Source of the DNA: DAOVXM01 sp963746255
GTDB taxonomy: Bacteria > Chloroflexota > Anaerolineae > Anaerolineales > UBA4823
Assembly (NCBI GenBank): GCA_963746255.1
Contig: CAVVAJ010000001.1
Coordinates: forward strand, 124,001 to 188,000
Length of the DNA: 64,000 nucleotides
Direction: 5' to 3'
Shown here: positions 1 through 8,526 of the stretch, one piece after another
How the letters are laid out: each line of letters opens with the position of its first letter
Numbering within the stretch: position 1 is the stretch's first letter
The notes under the pieces: model-generated
Told to the model about the DNA's origin: nothing
Database searches by the model: none
The model's input: only the letters and a program-made list of their open reading frames with translations
Made by a program: the position numbers and the translations under genes

Positions 1-145
1 TGTAATATTGCAACTCGCAATTACCAGGGAGATGCATCGCTGTAATGCCTTCTGCGACATGGAACGTCCTTTGGGCCATTACAGGGTAGGCCTGCAGGAA
101 GGTGAGTAAAGCGATGACAAGTACTAAAATAACTGCATCCCACAA
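1..145 (-). CDS. partial small exported-type ORF (copy 1 of the 93-aa ORF)
   Basis: Reading from a TTG at 143-145 toward the window edge gives about 48 codons before the sequence runs out. The N-terminus is a hydrophobic stretch rich in V, L, I and A ending in PVMAQ, which looks like a signal peptide. It is nearly identical to the start of the ORF at 2627-2908 because both lie in a duplicated 230 bp segment. The TTG start sits inside what looks like an attC arm (R''-like gcctaac at 162-168), so this may be an attC body read as protein rather than a gene. Function unknown. Confidence 0.3.
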   Translation of the reverse strand, partial: MWDAVILVLVIALLTFLQAYPVMAQRTFHVAEGITAMHLPGNCELQYY

Positions 146-231
146 GTCGGGTGCACGCTATGTTAGGCGGCTCTCACCTGCATAGCCAAGCCGTACAATC
201 CTTTCAACTGTCGGGCAACAGTGAGCGAAAT
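1..231. repeat. 230-bp dispersed repeat, copy 1
   Basis: This segment is repeated almost base for base at 2764-2995, with scattered substitutions and no large gaps. A shorter, more diverged copy is at about 13628-13745. It contains the start of a small ORF on the minus strand and an attC-like half site (gttaggc at 162-168 preceded by ggtgcacgcta). A second gttaggc lies just outside at 253-259. The copies are in direct orientation. Confidence 0.85.
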
Positions 232-385
232 GAGCTGAACCGTGAATGACCAGTTAGGCGTAGTGCTGCGTAGCATCGTAACCTTAGGTATTTTGGGAGA
301 GCATATGAAAAGCGATAGCAGTCCCAATAAAAATTAGGTTTATTCGTGCTCAACAAGTATAAAATTTGTGTTTGCCAATGCAGAA

Positions 386-1289
386 TTATATAAGCTTACC
401 GGCGATTTGAACTGTTTTTTCGTCTTTGCATAAATCCAGGCTGATGTTCCATAATTTATCTTGCAGTTTTTTGTCAGTCGCGTAGTCATCTTGTTTCATC
501 TCGGTAAACTTATTGTTTTTCCAGGTGATAAATTTTCCAGATTTCTTCAGAACTCTCTTCCTGGCTTTCTGTGAACAAAGGGGACATGATCGTTCCGCAT
601 TCCTCAATGGAAATAAATGTGCCGAAAAGTTTCATCATCGTTGCCATTGTTTTCATGAAAAATGGAATAATATTGATTTGATTAGTCCACACAGTTTTTG
701 AGATTTCAAATCCAATGAAAGACACTCTTGAGTCATTTGTTTTCTTATAAATATTATGCATGCGATCGCAAAACATTCTTTTAGCAACCATTGCCTGATG
801 GATACCATCTTCATAACCCCATTTTTTCTTCATCTGCATGTCATCCCAAAATATTTCGCCCCCCTCAGTGACGTTGAAGATCACCCTGCCTCCAAATTCG
901 GATTTCTCCAATAGATCCAACAAGTTCAAAGTCAACATGAATTGAGACAAATAATTGACCTGGAAATGTGGATCCAATCCATCTTCGGTTTCTATACGTT
1001 TCGCAGCGTAACCCAAGCCGGCATTGACGAATAAGCCGTCTAGAAACTCATGTTGACTATGAATCTCCTTGATTGCATTTCGAACTTCACTGAGTTTAGT
1101 GAGATCACATAAAACCATGGATATCTTATTGTTTTTAGTAGTGGCTTCAAGTTCTTTGATCGTAGCTTCACCACGTTCTTTGGATCTGCACAGTATGATG
1201 ATTTCATGAAGTTGATCGTCAATTCCAGCTAAAACTTGTGCAACTCCTTTCCCCATTCCATTGGTGCCTCCCGTTACTAATACTTTCAT
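386..1289 (-). pseudogene. short-chain dehydrogenase/reductase, frameshifted near the C-terminus
   Basis: NAD(P)-dependent SDR of the retinol-dehydrogenase-like type. From ATG 1289 (RBS ggag 9 nt upstream) the protein has the Rossmann motif VTGGTNGMGKG at residues 6-16, LCDLT near 60 and NAGLG near 90. The expected YxxxK region is poorly matched (HQAMVAKRM), so catalysis is uncertain. The frame stops at 510, but a second frame continues from about 560 to 386 with the usual family C-terminus (KLQDKLWNISLDLC). One indel near 540-560, in an A-rich stretch, would restore about 300 aa. It lies downstream of the attC at 1446-1582 and is most simply a cassette gene. Confidence 0.75.
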
Positions 1290-1445
1290 GTTGCAATCTC
1301 CTCTGCTGCGTTTCTTTTTATGCTATGTGTGCCTACTGGACCTCCGACTCCGCCCAAGTTGGAGTTGGGGGACATGTAGCGACTAGTGTAATCTGATGTC
1401 AGTATGGACATATGTTACCTCAAAATCTTTTACATAATCAAAATG

Positions 1446-1582
1446 GCCTAACGAGCTATTCAGCGGCTTGGCGTTTTGGCTCCGATTGAATTTTACACCC
1501 AATCCAAACTTAGATTTTAGCGCCGCTTATCACCTTGGCGTAGCCAAGTCGGCTGCAATTTGGGTTGGGCCGCCCGTTATCT
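1446..1582 (-). other. attC-like integron recombination site
   Basis: Read on the minus strand the site starts with AGATAAC (1582-1576), which includes the TAA stop of the methyltransferase gene, and ends with GTTAGGC (1452-1446). Between them are imperfect inverted arms: AGCGGCG on one side and AAGCCGCT on the other, plus a small internal hairpin cttggctacgccaag. Length 137 bp. Position between two minus-strand single-gene units, gene stop inside the R'' box and the GTTRRRY end together match attC architecture. Fold prediction was not possible. Confidence 0.7.
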
Positions 1583-2335
1583 ACCAAAACCAGCCTTCTT
1601 GAACACATAAATCGACCACCCAATTGTCTCCCGCCCCCACCTCAAGTAGTTCTCCCGATTCTCCCCTACTCGCTTCAACACCTCTCCCACGTCAGGATCG
1701 TCCGGATGCTCACTTGCCCACTCCGTCGCCGCATACCACTGCAATCCCTCATATCTGTCCCAATCATCCTGGTTGCTTACCAACGTGTAGACCAGCTCTA
1801 GCCCGAGCTTTTGTCCTGCCTCCACATTCTCGTAGTGCGTCCCAAACGTGCTCCGTTCTTCTCCGATGGCTTCCAAATACTCTGCTACTGGTTCTTGTCG
1901 CCAGTATGGTTCCCCCACGACCACCCAGCTTCCGAGGGCTGCCATCTCGTTCAGCGCCTTGAGTGTTCCTTCGTGGCTGCCATAGATCCAGCTCGCTCCA
2001 ATGCAGGCTACTAGATCAAAACTCTCCGGCTCCTCCACCTCATAATCCGCCCCATCCATTTCCAAGAACGTCAACTGAGCATCTGGAACACGTTCTTTAT
2101 ACTTTTCCTCGGCATCCGAAACACAGTACGGCGAGAGATCGATCCCTATTCCTCCAATCTTATACCGTTCCGCCAGCCGGATGATGAACTCACCCTTACC
2201 CATGGCAATCTCAAGCACTTGTGCTCCAGGCTTCAACCGCAGCAGAGCAATGAGTTCCTCAAATTTCTCAACACTCATCGGGTTACAGAGAACGTGTTCC
2301 CGATGTGTTATATCAAAATACTTCCATCGGTCCAT
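1577..2335 (-). CDS. SAM-dependent methyltransferase (cassette gene)
   Basis: Class I SAM-dependent methyltransferase of unknown substrate, 252 aa. I start it at ATG 2335 because an AGGAGG box lies 6 nt upstream; the frame stays open to 2392. Motif I is VLEIAMGKGEF (about residues 40-50) and motif II-like GGIGIDLSPY follows. FDLVACIGASWIYG corresponds to the post-II/III region and VVVGEPYW to motif IV-V. No frame break is seen. The stop codon lies in the R'' box of the following attC (1446-1582), and a short attC-like site (2438-2491) lies upstream, so the gene appears to be a complete cassette. Confidence 0.85.
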   Translation of the reverse strand: MDRWKYFDITHREHVLCNPMSVEKFEELIALLRLKPGAQVLEIAMGKGEFIIRLAERYKIGGIGIDLSPYCVSDAEEKYKERVPDAQLTFLEMDGADYEVEEPESFDLVACIGASWIYGSHEGTLKALNEMAALGSWVVVGEPYWRQEPVAEYLEAIGEERSTFGTHYENVEAGQKLGLELVYTLVSNQDDWDRYEGLQWYAATEWASEHPDDPDVGEVLKRVGENRENYLRWGRETIGWSIYVFKKAGFGR

Positions 2336-2437
2336 CTTCAACCTCCTGTCAAATGGGCGGCCCAACTCGTGATTAGAACGCCTTAGGCACACTAGAACTT
2401 ATAGATTCCAGTCAGCCTAAAATATTTAGGCCGCCAA

Positions 2438-2491
2438 AGATTAACAAAACCGCCCACACAAACAGCTACATGAGCGGCTCCAACGTTATTC
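2438..2491 (-). other. short attC-like site
   Basis: Minus strand: GAATAAC (2491-2485), arm gagccgctca, then arm gggcggttt and GTTAATC (2444-2438). The arms AGCCGCTCA and TGGGCGGTT pair almost fully. Length 54 bp, at the short end for attC. It lies just upstream of the methyltransferase cassette in the expected orientation. The terminal box departs from GTTRRRY. Confidence 0.45.
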
Positions 2492-2626
2492 TATGGTTGC
2501 CACGCACCCGCCTGCGTGTGCCATAACGGACAGACCAATAGCATAGCCCGTTTTTGTTGTTAGTCAAAGTATAGATGAAATTATCAATCCCCACAAGCGA
2601 CATACCTCCAATTCATCAACACGTCT

Positions 2627-2908
2627 TCAGAATGTTACATCCCCATTAATTGACTTCCACTTATCCTCATCCCACGACTGCCGCACAGGCAGCGGCCACA
2701 ATCGCATCATCTCCATCCCAGGGCAAGTTAGCACCAACGTATTCACGGGTTGAGCGGGCGGGGTGTAATATTGCAACTCGCAATTGCCAGGGAGGTGCAT
2801 CGCTGTTATGCCTTCTGCGACATGGAACGTCCTTTGGGCCATTACAGGGTAGGCCTGCAGGAAGGTGAGTAAAGCGATGACAAGTACTAAGATAACCGCA
2901 TCCCACAA
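2627..2908 (-). CDS. small ORF with signal-peptide-like N-terminus
   Basis: 93 codons from TTG 2908. The N-terminus (VILVLVIALLTFLQAYPVMA) looks like a cleavable signal peptide; the rest has two Cys and several Trp but no family I recognise. The first ~48 codons are duplicated at 1-145. The TTG start and first codons coincide with the conserved arm of the local attC family (gcctaac at 2925-2931 followed by gtgcacccgacttgtggg), and no clear Shine-Dalgarno is present. It may be a real small secreted protein or only a decayed attC read in frame. Confidence 0.35.
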   Translation of the reverse strand: MWDAVILVLVIALLTFLQAYPVMAQRTFHVAEGITAMHLPGNCELQYYTPPAQPVNTLVLTCPGMEMMRLWPLPVRQSWDEDKWKSINGDVTF

Positions 2909-2995
2909 GTCGGGTGCACGCTATGTTAGGCGGCTCTCACCTGCATAGCCAAGCCGTACAATCCTTTCAACTGTCGGGCAACAGCTACAGCTCAA
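2764..2995. repeat. 230-bp dispersed repeat, copy 2
   Basis: Direct copy of 1-231. The match begins at tgtaatattgcaactcgcaa and ends after gtcgggcaacag. After the end the two copies diverge completely, so this is a segmental duplication edge. Here the downstream sequence is the truncated ORF at 2984-3355. It includes gttaggc at 2925-2931. Confidence 0.85.
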
Positions 2996-3355
2996 GAAGC
3001 AATTAGAGCCGAACAAGAGGCACTTGAGAAAAGGTATGAGAACCTATATTCAACGGCTAAAGATCAAGGCATAAATATTATCAAATCTTCCGACTTGATT
3101 ACCAACGACTCCAGTGTAGTTAAATTTCATTATTCAGAAAAGATGTTTAATTTAATGAAAGTAAGTAGACCCGGGATTCCACGTCGCAATAATTATACTT
3201 ATATTTTCATCCAAACAGGTGATAATGTTGGGTGGGACTTGCTTAAGTTTTGTGTTGTTTTCACCATTTTCGATAATTTTTTAGCGATCAATTTCATGTA
3301 TCGTTTCAGAGCCCGTGAGACAGATTTAGAGGGAAAAAGAATGGAGACTTCTTAG
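2984..3355 (+). pseudogene. 5'-truncated gene fragment, function unknown
   Basis: An open frame with protein-like composition (charged, coiled-coil-like AQEAIRAEQEALEKRYENL) begins directly at the edge of the 230 bp repeat and stops at 3355. No start codon or RBS is visible at the 5' side; the first ATG in frame is 3095. The last ~40 codons are hydrophobic and aromatic. Most simply the 3' part of a gene whose front was removed when the repeat arrived. I do not recognise the family. Confidence 0.4.
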
Positions 3356-3393
3356 CCAAGGAACTCAGGTAAGATAAACAGAAGGAGACCAAA

Positions 3394-3510
3394 ATGGCTA
3401 AGAAGAAAGAGAGTGTAGAACAAACAGTCCGCAATATTCGGAGGAAAACGCGCAAGCAGTATTCGTCCGAGGAGAAGATCCGCATAGTCTTAGAGGGCTT
3501 GAGAGGGGAG
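3394..3510 (+). pseudogene. IS3-family transposase OrfA N-terminal fragment
   Basis: ATG 3394 with gaaggaga upstream starts a protein whose first ~38 residues (KTRKQYSSEEKIRIVLEGL) match the helix-turn-helix start of IS3-type OrfA proteins. After about 3510 the expected continuation is lost and the frame runs on to 3753 in unrelated sequence. Only the start of an insertion-sequence gene remains; no OrfB and no terminal inverted repeats were found. Confidence 0.65.
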
Positions 3511-3811
3511 AGGGGTATATATGCTATAATATTTCTCGTGAAAGAAAAACCGGACCGTGGAGCCAGTGGGACTGGTTTTAACAAGCCCGGAACGGCACAC
3601 GCAGAAGGGTGCGTGAATGTCCTAGAAATGGTACTGATACGCTATTCCATCCCAGATTTTTTCCGGTATGCTTTTTATAACGGCTCTTTGATAAGCAATT
3701 ATTTTTTGGATAATAGCGGAGGTTTGGAGGATAGAAAAATATCTGTTTGGTAAGTCATGTGTCGGATGATAATGAATTGAATTGCCAATTCGATTTGTGG
3801 AGGAGTCGAAA

Positions 3812-5110
3812 ATGTTTCGTAAAAAAGTTTCTTTTGTTATTATGTTCGTCTTGTTGGTGATACTAGCTGTCGGCATTGGCTTGCTAAAAGTCTCAACTTC
3901 CCAAGCGGCAAGGCTGTGGGGAAAGGAGGGGCAGTTGAACGCACTCTTATCTCCGCCGTTGAGCGATTTTCTTCATATCTGGACCGGCGATGGCGTAGAC
4001 AACTTGATGCCAGCAGTCGCATATAACAGCAAGCATGATGAATATCTGGTTGTCTGGGAAAATGACCGTGGGGCAACCCGGGATATCTATGCCCGGCGCG
4101 TTGCCGGCGATGGAACTTTAAGAAGCTGGTTCACCATCGTTTCAGATGCGAACAAATGGAATTGGTTGCCTGATGTGGTTTACAATCCGGCTGAAGACGA
4201 GTATTTGATTGTCTATACTTATAAATACAACACAAGCGAATATGATATTTACGCTAGGCGCGTTAAGTGGGATGGAAGTTGGATGAGTAATGAATTTGTC
4301 GTTAATTTGGACCCCGGTATGCAATGGGAACCTGCCGTAGCGTACAACAGCCAGAATAACGAGTATCTGGTGGTTTATGAGAATTATTGGTCCGGCACTA
4401 TGCGCGATATTGCCGCCCAGCGTGTAGCCGCGGATGGAACCTTGTTAAGCTGGCGTAATATTTCCTCCGCGGCGAATACGGTGCGCCGCCTGCCTGATGT
4501 GGCTTATAACGCCACAAACAATGAGTATTTGATTGCCTATACCTATCAGTATCCTACGGAAGGGGATATTTTGGGCAAGATCAGTTCAGCCAACATGGGA
4601 ACTCTTGGCAGTGAAATTAAAATTGTCGATAACACAAATGATCAGGATAGCGTTGCCTTGACTGCGGCCGCAGATGAGTTTTTTGCCGTTTGGAATGATG
4701 GAACACCTACGCAAGGAACAATCTACGGCAGACGAATTAGCGGAACCTACGCTCTGCAACCCTATATCCCCATCGCCAATCATTCCGGCAAGAATGATGT
4801 TGAACCGGATGTCGCTTTTGGGCCTGCTTATGGGTATCTGGTTGTTTGGCGACATATGCCGTCGTTAACGGAATGGGATGTATATGGACGTTTTGTGGAG
4901 GTTGGGCAAAATATAGCCGCGGGGAGCGAGTTTGTTATAGATAATGAAGTGGGGACTAATCAAAAATCTCCTGCAGCTGCTTGTGCCGCTTCTGGCCAAT
5001 GCCTTGTGGTTGAGGAGGATAATTCGTCCATGGGCGGACCCGTTGATTATGAGATTCGAGGGCGTTTTATTGAGTTGTATTCGATTTTCCTACCAGTTGT
5101 GGTGAAATAA
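3812..5110 (+). CDS. secreted protein with repeated AYN..EYLVV-type beta units
   Basis: 432 aa from ATG 3812, chosen because gaggag lies 7 nt upstream; the frame is open from 3782. Residues 5-25 form a signal peptide or N-terminal anchor (FVIMFVLLVILAVGIGLL). The mature part has about six repeats of ~50 residues with the pattern P(A/D)VAYN...(D/N)EYL(V/I)V followed by DIYARRV. This suggests a beta-propeller-like extracellular protein. The last residues are YSIFLPVVVK. No catalytic motif was recognised. Flanked by transposase debris upstream and a lamin-tail fragment downstream; no clear operon partner. Confidence 0.8.
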   Translation: MFRKKVSFVIMFVLLVILAVGIGLLKVSTSQAARLWGKEGQLNALLSPPLSDFLHIWTGDGVDNLMPAVAYNSKHDEYLVVWENDRGATRDIYARRVAGDGTLRSWFTIVSDANKWNWLPDVVYNPAEDEYLIVYTYKYNTSEYDIYARRVKWDGSWMSNEFVVNLDPGMQWEPAVAYNSQNNEYLVVYENYWSGTMRDIAAQRVAADGTLLSWRNISSAANTVRRLPDVAYNATNNEYLIAYTYQYPTEGDILGKISSANMGTLGSEIKIVDNTNDQDSVALTAAADEFFAVWNDGTPTQGTIYGRRISGTYALQPYIPIANHSGKNDVEPDVAFGPAYGYLVVWRHMPSLTEWDVYGRFVEVGQNIAAGSEFVIDNEVGTNQKSPAAACAASGQCLVVEEDNSSMGGPVDYEIRGRFIELYSIFLPVVVK

Positions 5111-5183
5111 CTTGATCGAGTTTTGGGATTATGATTCTTCCAAGTGGTAATTCGGCCGAATTCACGACGCCCGTCGCCGTGAG

Positions 5184-5587
5184 ATGACCCCTCCACCTCC
5201 ACTTCCTAGTCCCACCCCACCCACGCCTGAGCCATCCCCTGAACCCGAAGTCGATGTCCGCATTTCCTTCATCTTCTACGACGGCGTTGTGCCCTATGTT
5301 GAGAGTGATGAGTATGCCCAGATCACGAACAATGGGACAGGGATCGTGGACTTGCAGGGCTGGCGATTGAACGCAGGTGACCCAGGGCAGGACTTCGTCT
5401 TCCCCAGCTACATACATCCAGCCAGGGCAGTCCTGTCGGGTTTACACCAACGAGTACCACCCTGAATCTTGCGGATTTAGCTTTGGTAGTGGCACCGCGA
5501 TTATGGAGTAACAGCGGAGACTGTGGGTACTTGTATAACGATGATGGGGGTCTTGAGGACGAGTACTGCTATAATCAATTATCGTGA
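5184..5587 (+). pseudogene. lamin-tail-domain (LTD) protein fragment, frameshifted
   Basis: A Pro/Thr/Ser-rich linker (PSPTPPTPEPSPEPEVDVRI) leads into an LTD-like sequence: EYAQITNNGTGIVDLQGWRL, GQDFVFPSY, then after frame changes near 5415 and 5510 YTNEYHPE and WSNSGDCGYLYN, ending with TGA at 5585-5587. This pattern is typical of cell-surface LTD modules. The 5' end with signal peptide is missing and the frame is broken at least twice. Its last codons overlap the first bases of the attI-like element at 5569. Confidence 0.6.
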
Positions 5588-5749
5588 TGGTTTAACGGAT
5601 AAGCTCCAGTATTTCACATTATCCACAGAATTTGTGCTGATAATATTCTTCTGAGAGACATTATCCAAATCTTATACCGATTTTGATTCGTATAAAATCT
5701 ATTTGGTTGATTTCGCGCATTAAGCTGTTGGGTTATCAACCCGTTAGGT
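5569..5749 (+). other. attI-like element A, head of a plus-strand cassette array
   Basis: One of five imperfect copies of a ~185 bp non-coding element. Shared landmarks in order are tatcgtgat, a gataagc block, an attatcc block, a ttcgtataa-like block, gcattaag, and a terminal ttatcaacccGTTAGGT (5743-5749). Next to the core is the inverted repeat GGGTT-atc-AACCC (5731-5743). The UbiA-like gene follows directly and attC-like sites follow that. No integrase lies upstream here. Calling it attI is inference from position and from copy B, which abuts an integron integrase. Confidence 0.6.
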
Positions 5750-5783
5750 GCACGAAAGAAATCACGCAGAAAAAATCTACCAT

Positions 5784-6695
5784 ATGTCAAAAAATATTCG
5801 GGAGGGACTTACTCTAGCAGGAATTCGATTCTGGACAGCTTCATTACTTCCAGCTTTCGTTGGTACAACATTACCTTTTTGGCTTCAGCCACCCAATTTT
5901 TCTTTTAGGCTTCCCGCAGCAATCGAATTTCTTTTAGCAACTGTGTTATTTCATTCAGGCTTTTCTTTTCTATTAGCCTGGTTTGAAGGTAATCACCCTG
6001 AAAATTGGTCAAAAGAAAGAATCCTTGTATCTGCAGGAGTTTGTATTAGTTTAGCGTGCATAATTGGATTTCATATCAATTTCAACCTACAACTCAATTC
6101 AAATGTATATGACGGTATTTTTCTGGTTTATGGCTTTTGTGCACTCCTTGTAGGTGTACTCTATGTTTTCCCACCAATTATCTTTTATCGTCAAGTCGGT
6201 GGAGAAATTGTTATCTCTTACAGCCTGGGATTGTTGCCAATTCTAGGAGCCTATGTTGTCCAGGCTGGTGATATTTCTCGCACAGTATATTTGGCGGCAT
6301 TACCCATAATTGTTATTACGGGTTTATGGATTTGGATCAACGAAATGGCAAATTACTCAATAAGTGAGAAATCTGGACGCAAAACATTGGTAACTTACTT
6401 TGGGCTCCGCTTCTCTGGACGGGTTGGGGTTCTTTTAATTGCCATGATTTATTTTCTCGCTTTGTTGCTCGCGGTGTTTTCCGCTTCGGTAAACCCCTTG
6501 ACACTGGTTTCTTTGCTATTCATTGTACCTATCTGGAAAATTGTAAAAAAAGCAAGGCACAATTATTCAATTTTGGATCAAATGCTTCATGCCAGAAATA
6601 ATACCGCTGTTTTACATGCGGCAACTTGCCTCACCATTGCATTAACTTCCCCGATCACCTGGATTTCGGTCCCGATCCCTGTTTTATCATGGTAG
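5784..6695 (+). CDS. UbiA-like prenyltransferase (first cassette of array A)
   Basis: Integral membrane prenyltransferase-like protein, about 303 aa from ATG 5784; a GTG at 5748, overlapping the attI core, is also in frame. It has eight or nine hydrophobic segments. Expected UbiA aspartate-rich motifs would be NxxxDxxxD in loop 2 and DxxxD in loop 6. Here the equivalents are weak: a loop with WFEGNHPENW near residue 75 and WINEMANYSISEKSGRKTL near 195. The fold looks like UbiA/MenA but the active site is atypical. It lies between the attI-like element and the attC at 6736-6846. Confidence 0.65.
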   Translation: MSKNIREGLTLAGIRFWTASLLPAFVGTTLPFWLQPPNFSFRLPAAIEFLLATVLFHSGFSFLLAWFEGNHPENWSKERILVSAGVCISLACIIGFHINFNLQLNSNVYDGIFLVYGFCALLVGVLYVFPPIIFYRQVGGEIVISYSLGLLPILGAYVVQAGDISRTVYLAALPIIVITGLWIWINEMANYSISEKSGRKTLVTYFGLRFSGRVGVLLIAMIYFLALLLAVFSASVNPLTLVSLLFIVPIWKIVKKARHNYSILDQMLHARNNTAVLHAATCLTIALTSPITWISVPIPVLSW

Positions 6696-6735
6696 GATGA
6701 GAATCAAATACCAGATACCTATGCACCAAACCCCG

Positions 6736-6846
6736 CGTTAACCTGACCTGCTGCGCAGCGAGAACCGGCGCGGCAAAATGCAATCCTTGGCACTGAATAA
6801 ACAGCTTTCGGAGCTAAAACGCAGGCAGGTTACGCCCTCGTTAGGC
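6736..6846 (+). other. attC-like site between UbiA-like and SDR cassettes
   Basis: Starts CGTTAAC (6736-6742), ends GTTAGGC (6840-6846), 111 bp. The outer arms pair: cgttaacctgacctgc against gcaggcaggttacg, with a one-base offset typical of attC extrahelical bases. Orientation agrees with both neighbouring genes. Confidence 0.7.
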
Positions 6847-6937
6847 TGCAATAGCACAAGCGAATATTAATAATTTCAGAACTGCAGGAGGATACACCAT
6901 TGGGAACGTGGATTAGTCATCGAAATGGGAGTGCATT

Positions 6938-7693
6938 ATGCCGGGAGTAGAAGGACGGGTGGCGTTGGTAACGGGTGCTGGACGTGGAATTGGGCGGGTG
7001 GCGGCTGATCTGCTGGCCTCACGCGGTGCTCGGGTGATGGCCGTTGCGCGCAGCGAGAATGAATTGCAGACGCTGGGCCTGGACTACGTTGTGGCGGATC
7101 TGGGTACACATGACGGCTGTACACTTGCGGTGGAGGAAACACAGGATCGCCTGGGGCCGGTTGCAGTCCTGGTGTGCAATCACGGTATTGGTTCGGCCCA
7201 TGAGCGGGTGATCTGGGAGCAGGAGCCGGAGGTCTGGCGCGAAACAATGCGCATCAACCTAGATGGTCCTTATTACCTGTCACAGCTAGTTGTCAAAGAC
7301 ATGATTGAACAGGGTTATGGACGGCTTGTGTTCACGAGTTCGACAGCCGGACAGGTGGCGGAATACGCCGGCAGCGCTTACAACAGTTCAAAACACGGTC
7401 TTCTGGGCCTGATGCGCTCGGTTGCCCAGGATGCTGGGCCGCATGGCGTGACTTCCAACGCGGTGCTGCCCGGCTGGGTGCGAACACAAATGGCTGAGAC
7501 TTCGGCCAAAGTCGAAGCCGAGCAGCGTTGTATCACCCCGGACGAGGTGTGGGCGGAAAGGGCTGCGCTTTACCCGGTGGGCCGGGTGGTGACACCCGAA
7601 GAAGTGGCCGAGGTGATCGCCTTCCTGGCATCCGAAGAATCCAGTGGCGTCAACGGGGAGGCCATAACCGTAGCCCTTGGAAGCATATGGTGA
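6938..7693 (+). CDS. short-chain dehydrogenase/reductase (cassette gene)
   Basis: Complete classical SDR of 251 aa, likely an NAD(P)H-dependent ketone/alcohol oxidoreductase of unknown substrate. Nucleotide-binding TGAGRGIG at residues 12-19, NHGIG near 88, catalytic Ser in FTSSTAGQ near 135, and YNSSK with Tyr and Lys at about 148/152. PGWVRTQM follows near 185 and the C-terminus is GVNGEAITVALGSIW. Upstream is a 91 bp gap from the attC core; downstream is the attC at 7816-7946. No frame break. Closest in style to FabG-like reductases. Confidence 0.9.
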   Translation: MPGVEGRVALVTGAGRGIGRVAADLLASRGARVMAVARSENELQTLGLDYVVADLGTHDGCTLAVEETQDRLGPVAVLVCNHGIGSAHERVIWEQEPEVWRETMRINLDGPYYLSQLVVKDMIEQGYGRLVFTSSTAGQVAEYAGSAYNSSKHGLLGLMRSVAQDAGPHGVTSNAVLPGWVRTQMAETSAKVEAEQRCITPDEVWAERAALYPVGRVVTPEEVAEVIAFLASEESSGVNGEAITVALGSIW

Positions 7694-7815
7694 AAATGAA
7701 ATCGGCGGACGGGTGGATGGACCATGAAAAAAACCTTGGTTTTCTAGTCGGGGGATGCAGTTCGCGTAAGTTTTGGGTTTGTTTATTTGTTGCACACTTT
7801 TACAACCAAAATGCC

Positions 7816-7946
7816 GCCTAACATCGCGTGCACCCGACAGGTGGGATTCGCCCCGCCAAAAAGAGTTGCTTCTGTACTTGAAGGTTTTCCGTCAAAGCAG
7901 TCCCTTTCCCGTCCCGCCCACCTGCGGGTAACGCAAACCGTTAGGC
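7816..7946 (+). other. attC-like site (best-preserved member of the local family)
   Basis: GCCTAAC (7816-7822) to GTTAGGC (7940-7946), 131 bp. The arms are long: tcgcgtgcacccgacaggtggg on one side and cccacctgcgggtaacgc on the other, paired with small mismatches. The same arm sequence recurs at 8471, 22860 (reverse), 51982 (reverse) and in the half sites at 162 and 2925. That supports a host-specific attC family. Confidence 0.85.
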
Positions 7947-8021
7947 AACCAAGTGGTGTAGGTGAAATTCGTTTGAAAATGGCGCACAGTCAATAAGCAC
8001 TAATCTGCTGAAGGAGATAAA

Positions 8022-8186
8022 ATGGGGCTGTCACTCACATCGGCGGTTATTGGTTTTGGGATGGTAATATTCGGTGTAATACTTCTAATCATTCGGAAGC
8101 AGCGAATATTTGCCATGTTGTTTCTGATCGTAGGCTTCGTGTTGATTGTAGTACCTTATAGTTTGATTTATTTCTTTCTGGATTGA
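8022..8186 (+). CDS. 54-aa membrane protein (cassette gene)
   Basis: ATG 8022 has aaggag 6 nt upstream. The 54-residue product is almost wholly two hydrophobic helices (residues 8-25 and 30-52) separated by a basic turn RKQR, ending FFLD. The gene is intact and sits between the attC at 7816-7946 and an attC half site at 8471. I do not recognise the family; a small membrane-inserted peptide is all that can be said. Confidence 0.75.
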   Translation: MGLSLTSAVIGFGMVIFGVILLIIRKQRIFAMLFLIVGFVLIVVPYSLIYFFLD

Positions 8187-8470
8187 GTAGTAGTGCGAGC
8201 TGTAGGGAATGTTTCCCCTGGAAAATAGTCGGTTTGGGAGCTGTTTACAAGTTCAAAGATACGGGTATGGGATGTAACAGGATTGGTTTAAGGATCGAGA
8301 CGATGCCTCAAAGAAATTGCATCGCGTGGCTTGAAGCAATAGTTTGACTGATTCGTATGATACGAATGGACGAGAGCAGAGTCCTAGAGTAATCTTCACC
8401 TTTGTGCACAAGTTTGTCTTTCAGGGTTTATTCAATTTTGAAAGCGAAGGTTTTGGTCAGTGTAAAGGTT
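8187..8470. other. non-coding interval after the 54-aa gene
   Basis: About 280 bp without a convincing frame on either strand. It contains gattcgtatgatacgaat, an AT-rich imperfect palindrome near 8350, but no terminator with a U-tract. It is probably the 3' non-coding part of the same cassette. Confidence 0.4.
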
Positions 8471-8500
8471 GCCTAACATAGCGTGCACCTGACGCTGGGG
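8471..8500 (+). other. attC half site (R''-L'' arm only)
   Basis: gcctaacatagcgtgcacctgac matches the left arm of the complete attC at 7816. No matching right arm or GTTRRRY box follows; the sequence changes within 30 bp to a reversed yifB fragment. The site is probably interrupted and marks where array A was cut. Confidence 0.6.
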
Positions 8501-8526
8501 ATTCTGCGGCGTTTTTGGGCTTTTCT

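Noticed and set aside
1565..2372. Several open plus-strand frames opposite the methyltransferase
   Set aside because: They are shadows of the minus-strand gene, Pro/Ser-rich, with no RBS or motif.
5569..5749. attI-like element considered as a simple promoter or IS end
   Set aside because: The five copies have no transposase beside them and no terminal inverted repeats or target duplications; position relative to IntI (copy B) and attC sites favours attI.
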